This document shows, piece after piece, positions 18,101 through 31,300 of a DNA stretch of 64,000 bases (position 1 is the stretch's first letter; the number at the start of each line of letters is the position of its first letter). This DNA is from Diploscapter coronatus (Eukaryota; Nematoda; Chromadorea; Rhabditida; Rhabditidae). The notes beneath the pieces were generated by a model. The model did no database searches, had not been told where the DNA came from, and worked only from the letters and a program-made list of their open reading frames with translations. The position numbers and the translations under genes are program-made. Location of the stretch: the NCBI GenBank assembly GCA_964036155.1, contig OZ038422.1, positions 9,633,201 to 9,697,200 of the forward strand, read 5' to 3'.

Positions 18101-19448
18101 CTGTCTGAAAGTTATTCTTCATCGATTCAAAGTTCATTCATATTTGGAAATGGAAAATGCTGATAAATGTTTAGCAGCATTTTAAGATTTCAAATAAGGT
18201 TATGCAGGAAAAATAGGAATTTTCTTCTTAAACTGAAAAAGTCGTACCTCCTCGTTCTCTTTGATCATTTCCCCATCGATCATGGGATCGTCAGCGCAAG
18301 CGTCGATTTTCAAGTATTCCTTGTTGTCGCTCGCATATCCACCCGCTGCCTGTACATAGCTCGTAGTCGTCATGCAGCAGCCCGCGTCGTTGGATGGAGG
18401 AACAGAGCTGAAAATAATAATTTTCATTTGCAATAAAATGGAAATGCCAAAATCGTCGTTTAACATATCGTGTTGACTTTCAAGAAATTTACAAATAGAT
18501 TAATCATTTTTCCACAGAAAAATCACTTTCATAGAGAAAACGATGTTCATTTTTTGTTTGTAAAGTGATAAAAATCTATATACTGTTCAGCAGCCAGCGC
18601 GTGATTGCCGTGCGAATGGCCGTGTGCCATCGAGGGAATCGCCAGAATCACCACCTGAAAATTTCAATCTTATATTTTTGGCAAAATAAGAAAATACCTC
18701 TTCAATGAGAAAGAGCGCGAAGAATCCGAGACAGCTGAGCAATTCGGCCACGGGATAGTCGAAGTGGAACGTCTGACCGTATTTCTAAAAATATTCATTT
18801 ATTAAAAATTGAGTTTTTTTTTCCCGAAAGAAACTGTTTATGTGCGACCTTTTCAAAGACAAAATTCTTCATTATTTCTTATATTTGAAAAAGGGACTCA
18901 TTTTTCGATCTTGTTAATTTAAAAAAAAAAAAAGAAGAATTTGTGAATCCTTTCAAAAACCAAAATACTTACTTCTTTCTCATTTTTAAAGAGTGAACGA
19001 TAAAAAAATTTCAACCGATTCCAAATCCTCGAGATTCTCGACGAGTTCGGGAAAGAGATGAAGGAAACAGGTGGCGAGGAAGACGCCGCCAGAGAAGCAG
19101 GTCAGCAAGCAGAGGATGAGCGATACGTTGCGGTGCTGCTGCGAGGTCGACGCCACCGCCGCCGAACGGCGCAGGTAGCGGAGAAGCTGAACATTCAAAT
19201 AGTTTCCAGGCCTTGAAATTTTAAGGGGTTCAGATCACATGTAAAAACTATCAGGTTTGTTATGAGTAAGAAATCATGAAAATCATATTTCGAAAGAAAA
19301 CTTTCTGAAAATCGGAATATAATAATGGAAAGGAAGACAAGTTGAATAAAAGAAAATTCTGACTCACCCTCAGAGGCAAAAGTCCCGCCAACACGACTCC
19401 GACGATCATCACGACCAGGAAAATCAGCTTCAGCACGATCAAATTCAT
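15115..19448 (-). CDS. ZIP-family zinc transporter (SLC39A1-3 like)
   Basis: About 13 exons from the ATG at 19448 to the TGA at 15115. Clear exons are 19368-19448, 19016-19186, 18698-18784, 18584-18654, 18248-18407, 18001-18104, then exons near 17590-17800, 17124-17180, 16882-17010, 16627-16740, 16190-16350, 15828-15947 and 15115-15187. ZIP features: N-terminal helix, FSGGVFLATCFLHLFPEL in helix 3, a His-rich loop (HGHSHGNH), helix 4 SIHEFIEGIAFGVV with the metal-binding His and Glu, helix 5 MVHKLIVSFSLGLQLA, and a His-rich C-terminus (HTHGHH, GHGHSHH). ZIPs move zinc into the cytosol from outside or from organelles. The large loop coded by exons 5-8 is unusually long and poorly conserved; the acceptor of exon 7 (AATAG at 17801) and its donor are uncertain. 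Confidence 0.88.
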
Positions 19449-20803
19449 TGTGGCCCTAAATTTTCAAAAATTAAACCTAAATAAAACCCGACCAAATTTG
19501 AAATGCCAAAGGCCAGGGCCTGAATCCGCCTAAAATCGTTTTTTCCCGTCAGCCTTGTGAGCTATAGGAAAAGCGGATTATGCGCCTTGGTAAACGGCGG
19601 GCAGAAACGCGTTGCAAGAAAATAGATAAGTCGAACGAAAACTGCTTGACTCCCACACTGCTTGCTGCTGCACTTTATTGGTTTTGTCTCGTTGTCGAAT
19701 GAAAAAGCTCATTTCAAATTGCGGGTGAATTATATCAGAGCCGGTTTACAGCTCTATCTTTCGGTATAGAAGAAAATGTTTTGAAAGGGGGTTTCTAGGG
19801 AATTAGTGGGGAGCGAGAGTCATTAAGCTTGCAGGGGCAAAAGTACGTAAACAAACCCCACAACTTCGAATTTCCCTCACTCAAAAGAGCTATTTTTAAG
19901 TTTCCTCAGTCGGTTTAGTCAACGCCTATTATTAGAATTAGCGCGGCTGTGGCAATTATCTCCTGAAAGTGAGAATATCATTTTCTGTCTGAAACTAGAA
20001 AAAAACCACGAGAAAAATAATATTGAAAATTGACACGCTAGGAGCGGAAAATAGCACTATTTTTGAAAGATTTTTTTACATTAGCAGAATTTTTTCCGCC
20101 TATTTTTGACAACCAATTGCAAAGGTATCATAGTCATAGAGGTCGAAAGAACAATGGCAATCTCAAGTGCTATTGAGATTATTTTTACCTGCAACCCCAA
20201 ATTCGAAATGGAAGTAAGGAAATTTCTAGAGGGCTCCAAAAGTGCAGGGGTTTTCCTCGCGAATATTTTAGTCAGGAACATCACATTTCCGAAACGGCCC
20301 ATTAACATTGCTAGCTATCAAACGACGGGTAATTAATCGAAAGGTCGAGGATTCCTAATTTGGCCAAAAATCACTGCCAAAACTCAAACTATTCCGTACT
20401 TTGATCGAGTTTGTTCGTGGTTTTATAAACTTCTCATTTTCACGCCATTTCCTGTCATCTGATTATTCTCTCCTGCCTCTTCTAAGCACTTCTAATCCAA
20501 TCTTCAATATCTTCAATAAACCCCTATTTTATTACGTCTCATGCATATCTAATCCCGGTCATAAATGCACTCTTCCCTGACAATTCCATCGATTTTTGCA
20601 GTTCGCGAAAAACTTTGCACTTTCTGGATGAAATATTGACTTTTCTTTCTAAAATAGCTTTCTTCCGGCTTCTTTTTGTAAATTCGCTAATTGTTCCTCT
20701 TTGCACAATGTTTCGCTTTAAAAGTTGGTCTTATCTTTATAATAAAAAAAAAACTCTTTTTCAGCTTCAAAATCGAGTCATTTTCAAATTTACCTGTTTC
20801 AGA
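19449..20803. other. Divergent intergenic region between ZIP and aprt-1
   Basis: 1.35 kb between two gene heads, so it likely holds both promoters. GC content is higher at 19500-19700. Overlapping frames at 20081-20336 on both strands have no motif and I do not accept them as genes. Confidence 0.4.
20793..20802 (+). other. Probable spliced-leader acceptor upstream of aprt-1
   Basis: CCTGTTTCAG ends two bases from the ATG at 20804. This leaves almost no leader, which is typical of SL1-trans-spliced nematode mRNAs, and it decides the start codon. Confidence 0.65.
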
Positions 20804-23277
20804 ATGCTGCCGACTCTGGAAGAGCTGCGTGCAAAGGTCGAGCCGCTCGTTCGCAACGTGCCCGACTTCCCCAAGAAAGGAATCAACTTTCGGTAAGCTG
20901 AATTTAGAAGAAAATGAATATATTCGGGGAAATTTCGAATTGCTACTCGTTTTCATAACGAACACGATCATTTTTGGTGCTTTCGAGAACAAAAAATGTC
21001 GTGTTAACAAGATACAAAATATATCCATGTTTCATTAATGAGAACGATTTTTTTATTTGAAAGAAAAAATCGCTGACTATATGACACGCGTTTCATGTTC
21101 GATTCTCGGTTTGCAAATAAGGAAATAGAAACCGAAAATGCGCGACAAATCAGGATAATACGCTCTTCGATCGAATTAATGCAACATCGATTTTACTAGA
21201 ACTAGGAAAAGTGTCCACTGGCTAGGATTAGGATTTTTGTGCAAAATGTGAGAATAGCAAATGAATGAAGACAAATGTTGAAATTTCCGACTTTCAGAAA
21301 AGATGAATGGAAAATGAGTTGAAAAGAAATTACGTGTTGCTTTGCACAGTAAGAATGAAACAACTACTGAATCACTCATCAGGCCTAAAATACCTAAAGT
21401 AGAGCAATAGGTAGTGCAACCGGTCCTTTAGGTAGGGTGGAATTACCTGTTTTTGACCCAACCTTTGAAAAAAACTACAAAGGGGTGGGTGAAAGAAGGA
21501 CACTTGCGAAAATATAGAAAAAAAAAAATTCGGCTCACACATGAAATGAAGATGAGTAATGAAAATTATTAGAATGTGGGTTTAATTATCGCTGAAAAAT
21601 AACCAAATGAAGCGATGTTCGAAAGCCTGAAAATTCTATGGAAAAAGAATTTTGCCTGAGTCTATCTTTGAAAATAAAAGGAAAAAATAAAGTTTTAACG
21701 ATTCATTTCTAGCGACATAATGCCTCTGTTCGCACACCCGACCCTGGTGAACGAGCTGTGCGTCGTGATCGCCCATCACATTCGGACACATGCCGGGCAG
21801 GTTGACTGCATCGCTGCCCTCGAGGCTAGGGGTAGGGAAATTTTTTGATTTCTTGTTTAATTTTTAGGCTAATTTGAGGCGAAAAGTGGGAAATATTTCG
21901 ATTTTTAGAGAATCCGAGATTGATTTGAGGTTAGAGATGAGAGAGATTTTGAACCAGATCTGAAAATAACAATTGCAAAAAACTTGTAGTCACTATGGAG
22001 AACATTTAGAAAAATGAAGTAAAACTGCAAAATTTAAAGAAAGTTCCAAGTCTTTGTTGGCATTTCAAAGAGCTATTGCATCAGGCTTGTTACGTCCTTC
22101 CTCACTTTCTTTTCTTCAATGAGGAAGCCAGATTAGACCACGCCCATGTCATTTTATTTTTATATTTTAATATAGGAGTATGGAAGATGTATTGTGAGAA
22201 AATGGAAATGGTTTCTTTCTTCTTATGTTCAAGTTAGTTTTTGAGGGTGTCGAATTTCAAGTGTGAACATGAGAGATTTCGACTATGTATTGCGTCAGGC
22301 TTTGTAATGTTTTACCCGCACTTAATTCGTTGAATCAAGAGAAGGACTAATAATTCCTTTGAAACTATTACCAATTAATTTTTTTCCTCAAAATAATTAT
22401 AGTTTGAAGCTCTTGGTCAAACATTTATGTTTCGAATTCTTTCAATTTCTAATACTAAAAATTTCAATTCTTATTCAGATGTTTATCTAAAAATTATTTT
22501 CGTATTTTTAAAAATAATAGACTTCAGAAGATCTCTGATACAAATTCAAATATTCTAGGCTTCCTGTTCGGCCCTCAAATCGCGATTCAGCTGGGAGTTC
22601 CATTTGTTCCCATTCGCAAGAAGGGCAAGTTGCCAGGAGTCACTCTGCAGGTAAGATACATTTCATCCTGGGTCTAACTCAACTTTGAGAGTAAAATAAA
22701 TAAAAAATATTAAAAATTCGACTTAACTTCGAACTTGAACCAACTGAGTATTAATTCAGGCCGCCTACGTCAAAGAGTATGGGGAAGATGTAGTTGAGAT
22801 GCAGGTTTAATGTTTTTAGACGACTATCTGTTGAATTGTCTATTTTAGGAAGGCGCAGTGAAGGAAGGGCAGAGAGTCTATCTGTTGGACGACTTACTCG
22901 CTACTGGAGGCACAATGAAGGTATTTGTTTTATAAAATTAAAAATCAAGAAGATTATTATTTTTCTGGTGCTTTTTGCTGGAACTTTATTGTCTTGTAAA
23001 CAGTTTCTTTCCGAAAACACGACAATAGGCAGCAGCTATATGACAACTTGACGACCTATTTCTTTTCCCACACTATTTCGTCCTACTTTCCTATCTAACT
23101 ATACGTCTCATCGTTTACATATTTGCCAATTTATTTGAGGCTGCCATCGACCTGATCTCCAAGGCAGGAGGCGTGGTCGTTGAGGCGTTCGTGGTCATCG
23201 AGTTGGCAGGGTTGAATGGCAGAGCCAAATTCGCTAACGTTCCCATCAAGGCACTCATCAGCTACCCCGATATGTAA
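20804..23277 (+). CDS. aprt-1: Adenine phosphoribosyltransferase
   Basis: Six exons (20804-20892, 21713-21831, 22559-22650, 22760-22804, 22849-22920, 23140-23277) sum to 555 nt, 184 aa, close to the usual 170-190. It converts adenine and PRPP to AMP in the cytosol (purine salvage). Visible motifs: [14 protein letters not shown] near the N-terminus, ALEARGFLFGP (substrate loop), IRKKGKLPG, and the PRPP-binding loop [13 protein letters not shown] (residues 125-137) with both acidic residues present. The last intron ends in TTATTTGAG rather than the usual TTTCAG, yet joins in frame and keeps the conserved AAIDLI segment. A polyA signal lies at 23640. Confidence 0.96.
21456..21490. repeat. Small hairpin in aprt-1 intron 1
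   Basis: Inverted repeat ACCCAACCTTTG against CAAAGGGGTGGGT with a loop of about 10 bases. Likely a relic of a repeat; no function is evident. Confidence 0.4.
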
Positions 23278-23639
23278 TGAATGAATTTCTAAACGTCAAA
23301 AATTAGAGGCCATATTGAAGAAATAGCTGACATTTTATCTCAAGCTGTTGAAATTTTTCAATACCGCCTTTTCCTTCAAAAAATTCTAATTTCATGACAC
23401 TTTAGTTGCCATAAGCTATGATAAATTCACATTTATCAGCTTCGCTTAGTTATTTCTTTTTCTTCGACAATATGTAGTCTAGGCATAAATTTCCGAGATT
23501 AGCTAAAAACGTTCAAAAGTCCTTTATTTTCTATTTATGGTTGTGAAGCTGCTTTTACCTTCCAAAAATTCCAGTATTCCAAAATTTCCTTTTCACTTTT
23601 CTGCTTGTTATACTAAATTTCAGCTAGACGAAGATTTTC

Positions 23640-23645
23640 AATAAA
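23640..23645 (+). terminator. Polyadenylation signal of aprt-1
   Basis: AATAAA 363 bases past the stop, in a T-rich setting. It is the first perfect hexamer I noticed downstream of the gene. Confidence 0.4.
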
Positions 23646-24189
23646 ACAATTTATTCCGAAGACAAAGTTTACGTTTTACTTACTTCTACTAAAAATGGGT
23701 ATAAAACTCAAATCAGTCAATTCAAAACGAAAAGGAGAGAATTGGGGATGGAGTTTAAAATAACAGAACAGCCTGAAGATGACTGGGAGAATAGAAAATA
23801 CCATTGATTACGGAAAATTTCGAATTTGCGAAATGCCACACAATTTTTACAACAACAAAAAATAGTAAACAAAAATGTGAGGAAGATCGAAAATTCAAAG
23901 ATTTTCCGAAAGCCAACTGATATTTAGGAACATGATAGATAAAATTTCAACAAGACCAACAATATATTTGAAACGAAACAAGAATAGGAGCAAAAGAGGA
24001 GAAAAACAAGAAGTATAGCATAGCAAATGAAGAAAATTACGAGTCAAATAAGATAAAACCAGGGAAAAAGACAATTGACAAACTTGAAAATGTATTCGAA
24101 AGAGGATAATGAATGAGCGAGAGAACAAGGAAAACCAGAGGAAAAAGAAGAAAAAACAATTTGAACGAACGAAGCATTCGAATTTGAAA

Positions 24190-24242
24190 GATACCGTAAT
24201 TCTAAAGTTATCGATTTTTCAAAGAAATAGGATTACGGTATC
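24190..24242. repeat. Perfect 11-bp inverted repeat
   Basis: GATACCGTAAT and its exact reverse complement ATTACGGTATC are separated by 31 bases. It could be a very small MITE or a hairpin near the 3' ends of two genes. Confidence 0.5.
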
Positions 24243-25332
24243 CCTAGTATTTTTGAATCTATTGACAGCTTGCTTACCGGGGGCAAGGCTAAGATGAGCC
24301 GAAGGTTCGAGATAAAAACCAAAAAATTGGCAATTTGGACAAAAATCCGAGAAAAAAACGTCAAAAATTTATCCAGATCACCTAAAAAATTTCAAGATTT
24401 CCTAAAAAATCACTAACAGAAATTGGGAGTCAAGCTGCCATTATTGGAAAGCGAAAATTTTAGTGAAAAATAGTTTCAAAAGGTGTGAATTCTCTTCAAT
24501 TTCACCAAAATTCCCGCCCACAATAAAAACGATGGGTGAAGAAGATACGATTGAAAATAGCGTGAAACCCGGGGTGAACTAGACGCGCCGAAATACTCTC
24601 ACTTGATCAGGAACAGGAAAAGGATGTCTGGAAAAATCAGAATACATTCAGGAATTAAGACAAGTCGAAATGTACCAAATTTTCTAAATCTTTCAAAATT
24701 TCAAATATTCGACCTTTCCTAGTTTCCCAAAAAAAAACAGAAATAAACGCAGTTCGCTGCCATTTCCCGCTAATACAAACTCATTTCTTTTAGTCACAGA
24801 AAAACATTTAGTTTGATATAAAACACAAAACCTAAACGAAAGTGAATAATTTGTATATCTTAGACCAAAATAGAAGGAAATTTCAAAATTCTAAGCAAAA
24901 AACACGAATACCCGAAGTTTGGATTTGCGGGAAATACCAATGAAAATAACGACAATTTACTAAAGAAGAGATATCTGAACGAAGAAAATGAACATAGAAG
25001 TAAAACCAGAAATTTCAGCTGATATAATCAAAGGTTTACCAAAGTCAAAATTTTTAATTTACAGGATTCTAAAAATATCTTCAGAAGAAAAAAATCCTGC
25101 AAACTTGATGAAAAATATAGTTGATTTCAAATAATTAAAGATAAAAAAAGAAAAATATGTATGGTTATAAATCACATTGCACCACCATGTTGTTTTAAGC
25201 TTTAACTGAACCGAAAAATAATGAAAAATATTGTCAATGATAAAAAAAATGAAAACAGACACAAGCTTGAATAAAATACTCAGTTCAGTTAAATTTCTCA
25301 AAACCTTGTTGTTTTGCTCCTTGGACGAGGAT

Positions 25333-28300
25333 TTAACGAGCGCCCGGTTTTCTCCGTCTCGCCACTGCGATCTTGCGCCGAGCGTCGTTGCTCGAGGCAG
25401 AACTAGAAAAGTGGTGAAATTATAATTTTTAGAAAGAAAAAGAATTAGCACTTGAAAAAATGGCTAGAAACTTGAGAAATTTTCAGCTTTAGAAAGGGTA
25501 TTTTTTAGAAAATATCTAAAAATTAAAGAAAGGAATTTTGGAATAGAATATCGAGATTTTTAAAAGAATAATTTTTAAAATTTTACTTGTAGCTGAACGC
25601 ATTGGAGAACTGCGAGTCTCCGCCCAACTGGAAGGAAGCAGCCGAAGAGTCAGATGGAGCACCGAACAGGTTTACTGAAAGTTAAAAGATTTAGAAAGGA
25701 AACTATCTTTCCCCCAAAAAAATCATTAAAATATTAGCACTTTCAGAAAATTATCATTCTTTTTGGTTATTTTCCAAATTTGATCTTTTAAATTCTTGAT
25801 AAATAAAAAATAGCTTACTTGAGGGTGCTTGCTGCTGCTGTTCTCCTCCTACGGCCTGTCCCGAGTTTCCCCCGCCGAAGACGAAAAGTCCCGGTCCTGC
25901 AGTGGAACTGGTTCCGTTCGAGAGACCTGTGGATGGCTGTGGGACACCGAATTGGAACGTCGATGGTAGGTCGGAAGAGGGTTGAAGAGAGGGACCGCCG
26001 CCGAATGGGTTGCTGGAAAATAATGTCCATTTAGAAAACTTATAAAATTATAACTTGTTATTTTTGCTGTTTTCTTTAGAAATTTGTACAATGTTGGGGG
26101 ATAAAGTTTTGATAGAAGAAAAGAAAAGCTAAGAAGTTTTCAACATCTTTCCAAAATGAAAATAGTGTTCTTGCAAGTTAGGTCTAGAAATTTACCCAGA
26201 CGAAGACGGAGCGGCGGGTTTTGCCAAAGATCCGAACGGAGCGAATGTCGGAACCGCAGTCGATGTCGAACTCACTGCGTCTGAAAAATATGTTTTTTTT
26301 TTTTTCGATTTTCGTCATTTTTAAACATAATAATTAAAAAATAGTAATAATAGTGACCAGTCAAAAATGATCGTTTGAGAAAATATCTTGTGAATAAACA
26401 AGTACCTGGTTTGTTATTAGCGGCATTTCCGCCGAATCCGAAGAGAGCAGGAGCACTCGCTGAGGCAGAGACAGTGGACGCGATGCCTGGAGTCTTGCCA
26501 AAGGAGGCGCCAAAACCGGTGAATGGGGGAATCGAAGGGGTTGCCGATGCGGCCGTGGCTGAGGGCTCGGACGCCTTCGAGGCAGAGCCAGCAGGCAGAC
26601 CGAATCCACTGAATGGGGAGGAGGCTGAAAAACATATTCTCTAAATTACCAAGTTTTTCCCTGTTATAAATTTGAACTTTTGAAACACATTCTGAAGAAA
26701 AACTCCTTAAAAATTTACCTGGAATACCGCTAGCTGCTGAATCCGAATTAGACGAGGAAACGAGCGGTTTGATGGCTCCGAAACCTCCGAACACTGGAGC
26801 GGGTGCAGTTGAGTTTGCTGTGTTTCCTGAAATCATGATCGTAAATATTCCCGTCTCTAGCTAATTCTACTCATCTATCGAGGCCGCACGATTAGAAAAT
26901 TCACTCAATTTGTCTTACTTTACAAAACGATTGATTCAGCAGAAGTAAGTGGGTCAGCATTTTAAATCTCAGGTTCATGCTGATTTGTTGATTTGGAATG
27001 AAAAAAAGTTCAAGTTCTTGGTAGTTTGAACTTTACGAAAATAAACTCCATTCAATAAATCTTGATAAGCTTTACCCGCTGGCTTGGCCGCCCCGAAAGT
27101 GAATGGAGAGGCGGACGCAGCAGGGCCCGAGGTGGTTGCAGTCGGTGCGGGTTTGGCCTGGGACAAGGAGGTGGTGAGAGAGCCAAATGGAGAGGCTGCT
27201 GCTGTTGCTGTGCCTGGCTGGAGCGAGCCGAATGTGATGGTCGGGGCTGCAGAGGAAGAGGTCGATTCTGCTGGCTTCGCACCGAACGTGAATGGGGCAG
27301 TGGCTGAAATTTGCATAATGCATACAAATTTCATTTTTTGTAAAAGTAGGAAAATTCGATATTCTCAGGAAATTGGTACAAATAGAATTACATTATTTTA
27401 TAGGGGAAATGAAAATTAAACAAAAAAAAAAAAATCCCAACCTGAAGCGGTAGTGGTGACGGCCGTTTCCTTGTTGCCTGCAGTACCCAGTTGCGGCTGT
27501 CCGAAAGTGAAGGGGGCCGGTGCGCTCGCAGCGAATGAAGATGCAGTGGTGGTTGGGGCTGCTGTGCCAGATGGCTTGCCGAGCAGACCAGAGCCGAAAA
27601 TGCCTGAAGATGATCCCGAGCCGAACAGGGACTGGGTCGGGGCAGCTGGGGTTGCAGAAGAAACTGCAGGCGCAGAAGAAGTCGATGTCTCGGAAGGCTT
27701 AGAAACGGCCGGGGCAGACAGACCGAAACCGAAAATGGGTGGGGCTACTGAAATTTTGTTTTTTTTTTAATTAAAGAAAGATGAATGAATTCGTAAATCA
27801 ATTGTAGAAGGAGTAAATTTTTGAACGAGGAAATAAATCGTTACCCTGATTACTAGTAGCTGCAGTGGTGGTCACTGTGGCAGGTTTGCTGCCGAATCCC
27901 GAACCGAAAATGGGCGCGGTCGAGCTCGTTCCTGTTCCAGTGCCGATTCCGAATAACGGGGCTGTAGTCATGGTCGATGAAGTGACTGGTTCCGCTGCAA
28001 AGAATAAAATCATCAAGTGCTCAAAGTGGTGATGAAAACTTTGCTAAAAATCAATGAAAATAAATTCCAATAAAGAAAAAAACATTAGTCACAGAATTTC
28101 AGATATAAAAATGGTATTTTTATCAAGGATGTTCAAAGGTAGCGAGTCTGACAGATAAGGCACAGATGCGACTTTTAGAAAAATAGACAGGCACAGGTGC
28201 AATTCTTTACATCTGTGGACATCTCATATTTTACTTCTAGATCAGATAAAATTCGCAATTTCCCTACCCGAATTCGCACCGACAGAAGCCGACGCCGTAG

Positions 28301-31300
28301 TTGCAGCTGGTATCGCACTGCTCGCTCCCGTGCCCGTACTTCCAGAAGAGAGTCCGAACGAATAGCTGCCCGAGGTCTGTTTCGATGCGCCGAACGTCGC
28401 GATGTTGGAGACGAGGGTGCGTTGCGGTGCGGGCGCGGCTGGTTGCGAAGGCGCCGAGGACGATGAGCCTGGTTTGGATGCTCCGCAGCAGCCACATTTG
28501 GACTGATCAGCCTGGAAGTTTCAAAATTAGGCATTTTGAACTGTGTTAGTAGACAATTCTAATGATTGGAGAGGGATAAAACAGTGTGATAGAAATATTG
28601 AAACAAATAGGAATAATTTAAGCGAATAAAAACCTTATTCTGGACGAAACAATCCTGGCAATCCCAGGGTTTGTCATCGGACGCACCGGCGACAGCAGAT
28701 TTCTTCGGGTCGGGTCTGCTCGCCCCACAGCACACGCAGTTCTCTTTGTCAGACTGAAAATTCAAAGTTTCGACTTTCTTAAATTTTCTAGAAAAAAAAT
28801 CGTCCTTTTCAAGATGCTAAAATTTCGAAACGAAAGGTAAATTTTATAAGTTCTCATCAAATTAACAAGAAGAGACGTGTTTTTTCCTTTAATATTGGAA
28901 GTTCGAAAGATCTTACATTATTGGAAACGAAGCATGCTTCACAGTCCCATGCTGCTCCCCTGTTCGCATTTGCACCGATGAGCCCTGTGGAGTCGCCGTT
29001 TGTCTGCTTGACGAGAGGCATATCGGATGTGGAACTGACGATGGCAGCAGGCGGCTGAGTCTGGATGGACTGCGTGGGTGGCGAAGCTGGGGAGACGCTT
29101 TTCGAGGAGATCGGCGAGGCCTCCACTCCCGTCGAGCTGCTGTCCGCCGGCGTTATCGGACTTACGGAGGTTTCTTGCTGAAAATTTCAAAATTTTGTGG
29201 TTTTTCTTTCTTTTGAAAAAAAACCTCATCATTCAAAGATTGCTTTTATCGTTAAACATTTTTTAAACGAGTTACAAGAGTTTCATAAAATCATTAATTT
29301 TCTTCAAAACGAACACAAATTTACTCACCTTATCTCGTTTGTGTTTGTCCTTCTCTGCATCACTTTCATCCTCGCTCTCGCCACTGCTGCAGCCCTCACT
29401 GCCCTCCTCGCTTTGTTTCTCCTCCACACTCTCCTTGACTTCTCGGCTATCATTGTCCTCTCTGCTCTCTACGATCTCCACTTCGGCATCGTCTGACTCG
29501 TCGGAGGACTGCTGCTGCGTCTCCATTGAGGTCTGGAAAATAATTTTAGAACCTTGAAAATGATGATCTCTTGTGTGGAAGGTTAAAAGTTCAGGCAAAA
29601 TTCTTTGATTTTATCTTGCAAAAATAGTAGTTTTATGTTAATAGCAGAAAATTCAGATAGATTATTCAAATTTTGAAATTTTAAAGGAAAGCTACCTCAG
29701 TCCTGAGCACCTCCATCGCAGAATTCTGCCTGGGTTTGAGGAAGCTGAACGCGAGATTCTTGAAGCGATCGTCCACCGCAGCCGTGCCTTCCGACAGAGG
29801 CTTGATACTTAGCATTTCCTTCTTCTGGAAATTAGCATTTTCATTAACAAAAGTATCTTTTAGAAAAATTCATTAGAGATTTTCTTTCAGAAATTTACAA
29901 AAGCACAAGGGATATAGATGATTAGAAAAACGGGCAGCTTGAAAATTTCACTCAACCCGAGATTAAATGTTTTTGGAACATAGAAAAAGAGAAAATAAGG
30001 CTTCTCAAGAAAGTTAAGTATGGTTGTGATACTTGAATTTTCAAGCACTGCAATTTGAATGGAGAAAAATGCTTACATAGGCCTCCTGATCGTATCCTTG
30101 ATTGCTGTCCTCGTCCTCCTCAGAGAACCTGGCAGAGAACACGTTGGTCGGCTTCTTCTGGGTTGGCTCGACTCCCTTCATGGGCTTCTGATGGATTTTC
30201 CTGGTTGGAGGAGGTAGGGCTGTCTTTCTCTGCACCGATTTCACGCCCATATCCATGTCGAAGAGCGAGCACAACTAAAAATGACTTCTTTGTATTCAGA
30301 AAAATCTAACTTTCAGCCTCGTGGATGACTAGCTTTATCGTTTCTGACGAAATTTGTACAAAAAGAAAGATCTATAGGAACTGCAAAATTGCGAACCTTG
30401 GAAGCATTGAAAGACGTGTTGCCGTTGACGAAAGAGATGGAAGCCTGGCTGGCGTCGACAGACGAGGCACCGCCTCCGTTCGGCAGCAGAGATGGGTTGG
30501 CCTGCTTTGGAGTGCGAGTCAAATCGCGCCTGCAATAAGTCGTGTCAAATGATATTTGAATTTTATATTTTAAGTTTTGTGGTTCGATGACATCCATAAC
30601 TAAAGCCATTCTAATTTTCAAATTTGCCACTTTCATTAAACACATCTTCAAATGTTTCGAATAAAATTACAATTCCTCTTAAAAACTTAGAAAAGCAAAT
30701 CGTGCATTTCTACATATTCTTAAGGCAAAACTGCCATACCAGTAAGGCTTAGCCCTGATGGTGCTGGTGCCGAGAGTCTGTTGGAGAATTTCGAGTCTGG
30801 ACGGAACGAGGTCGGCAGCTCTGCGCAAAGGAGGGGCGTCCAGCGAACGGGAAGACTGAGGCAAGGGCAATACGGGGGCTGTCATGTTGAACGTAGACGC
30901 AGAAAAGACCGGCGAATCTGGGGTCGAGCTGAAAATTTATCAAATTAGCGAATGTCAATGAGAAAAAAAACTAAAGAGAATCATATAAACACAAGTTTTC
31001 TTTGAAAGTTCTTCAATTTTTTACTTCTTTCAAAGGTAATTATCCTCAAAATGGACAAGTTTTCTCGAAACTCATAAATTCAAGAGCTCCGAAAAAACTA
31101 AGACTCTTTCTTTTTCATTTCATCCTTCCCATATTTACACGTTCGAAAATCGTGTATTTGGTGGAAAGTGCAAATTTTCTATCATTTGTGTTTACCTGTT
31201 AGCAGAATTCATTCTCCTGACAGGCAGGGCGAACAGTGACCTATCAGCCCCTTCCCTCTTGGACTGCTTGGCCGGAGAGGGATTTACCCACCGCTCCACT

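Larger units (their letters stand above)
23278..25332. other. Convergent 3' intergenic region
   Basis: Two kilobases of purine-rich, AT-rich sequence between the ends of aprt-1 (+) and npp-7 (-). No gene is seen. It includes the aprt-1 polyA signal and a short palindrome at 24190. Confidence 0.45.

Noticed and set aside
20081..20336. Overlapping frames on both strands between ZIP and aprt-1
   Set aside because: Neither has motifs or splice sites, and they mirror one another, so at most one could be real; I see no support for either.
27062..27770. Long plus-strand frames rich in Gly, Ala, Arg and Glu
   Set aside because: Antisense shadows of the FG-repeat exons of the nucleoporin; GC-rich Ser/Ala codons keep the other strand open.
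29197..29557. Plus-strand frames rich in Leu and Ser resembling a membrane protein
   Set aside because: Antisense of the acidic Glu/Ser exon of the nucleoporin, whose codons read as Leu and Ser on the other strand.
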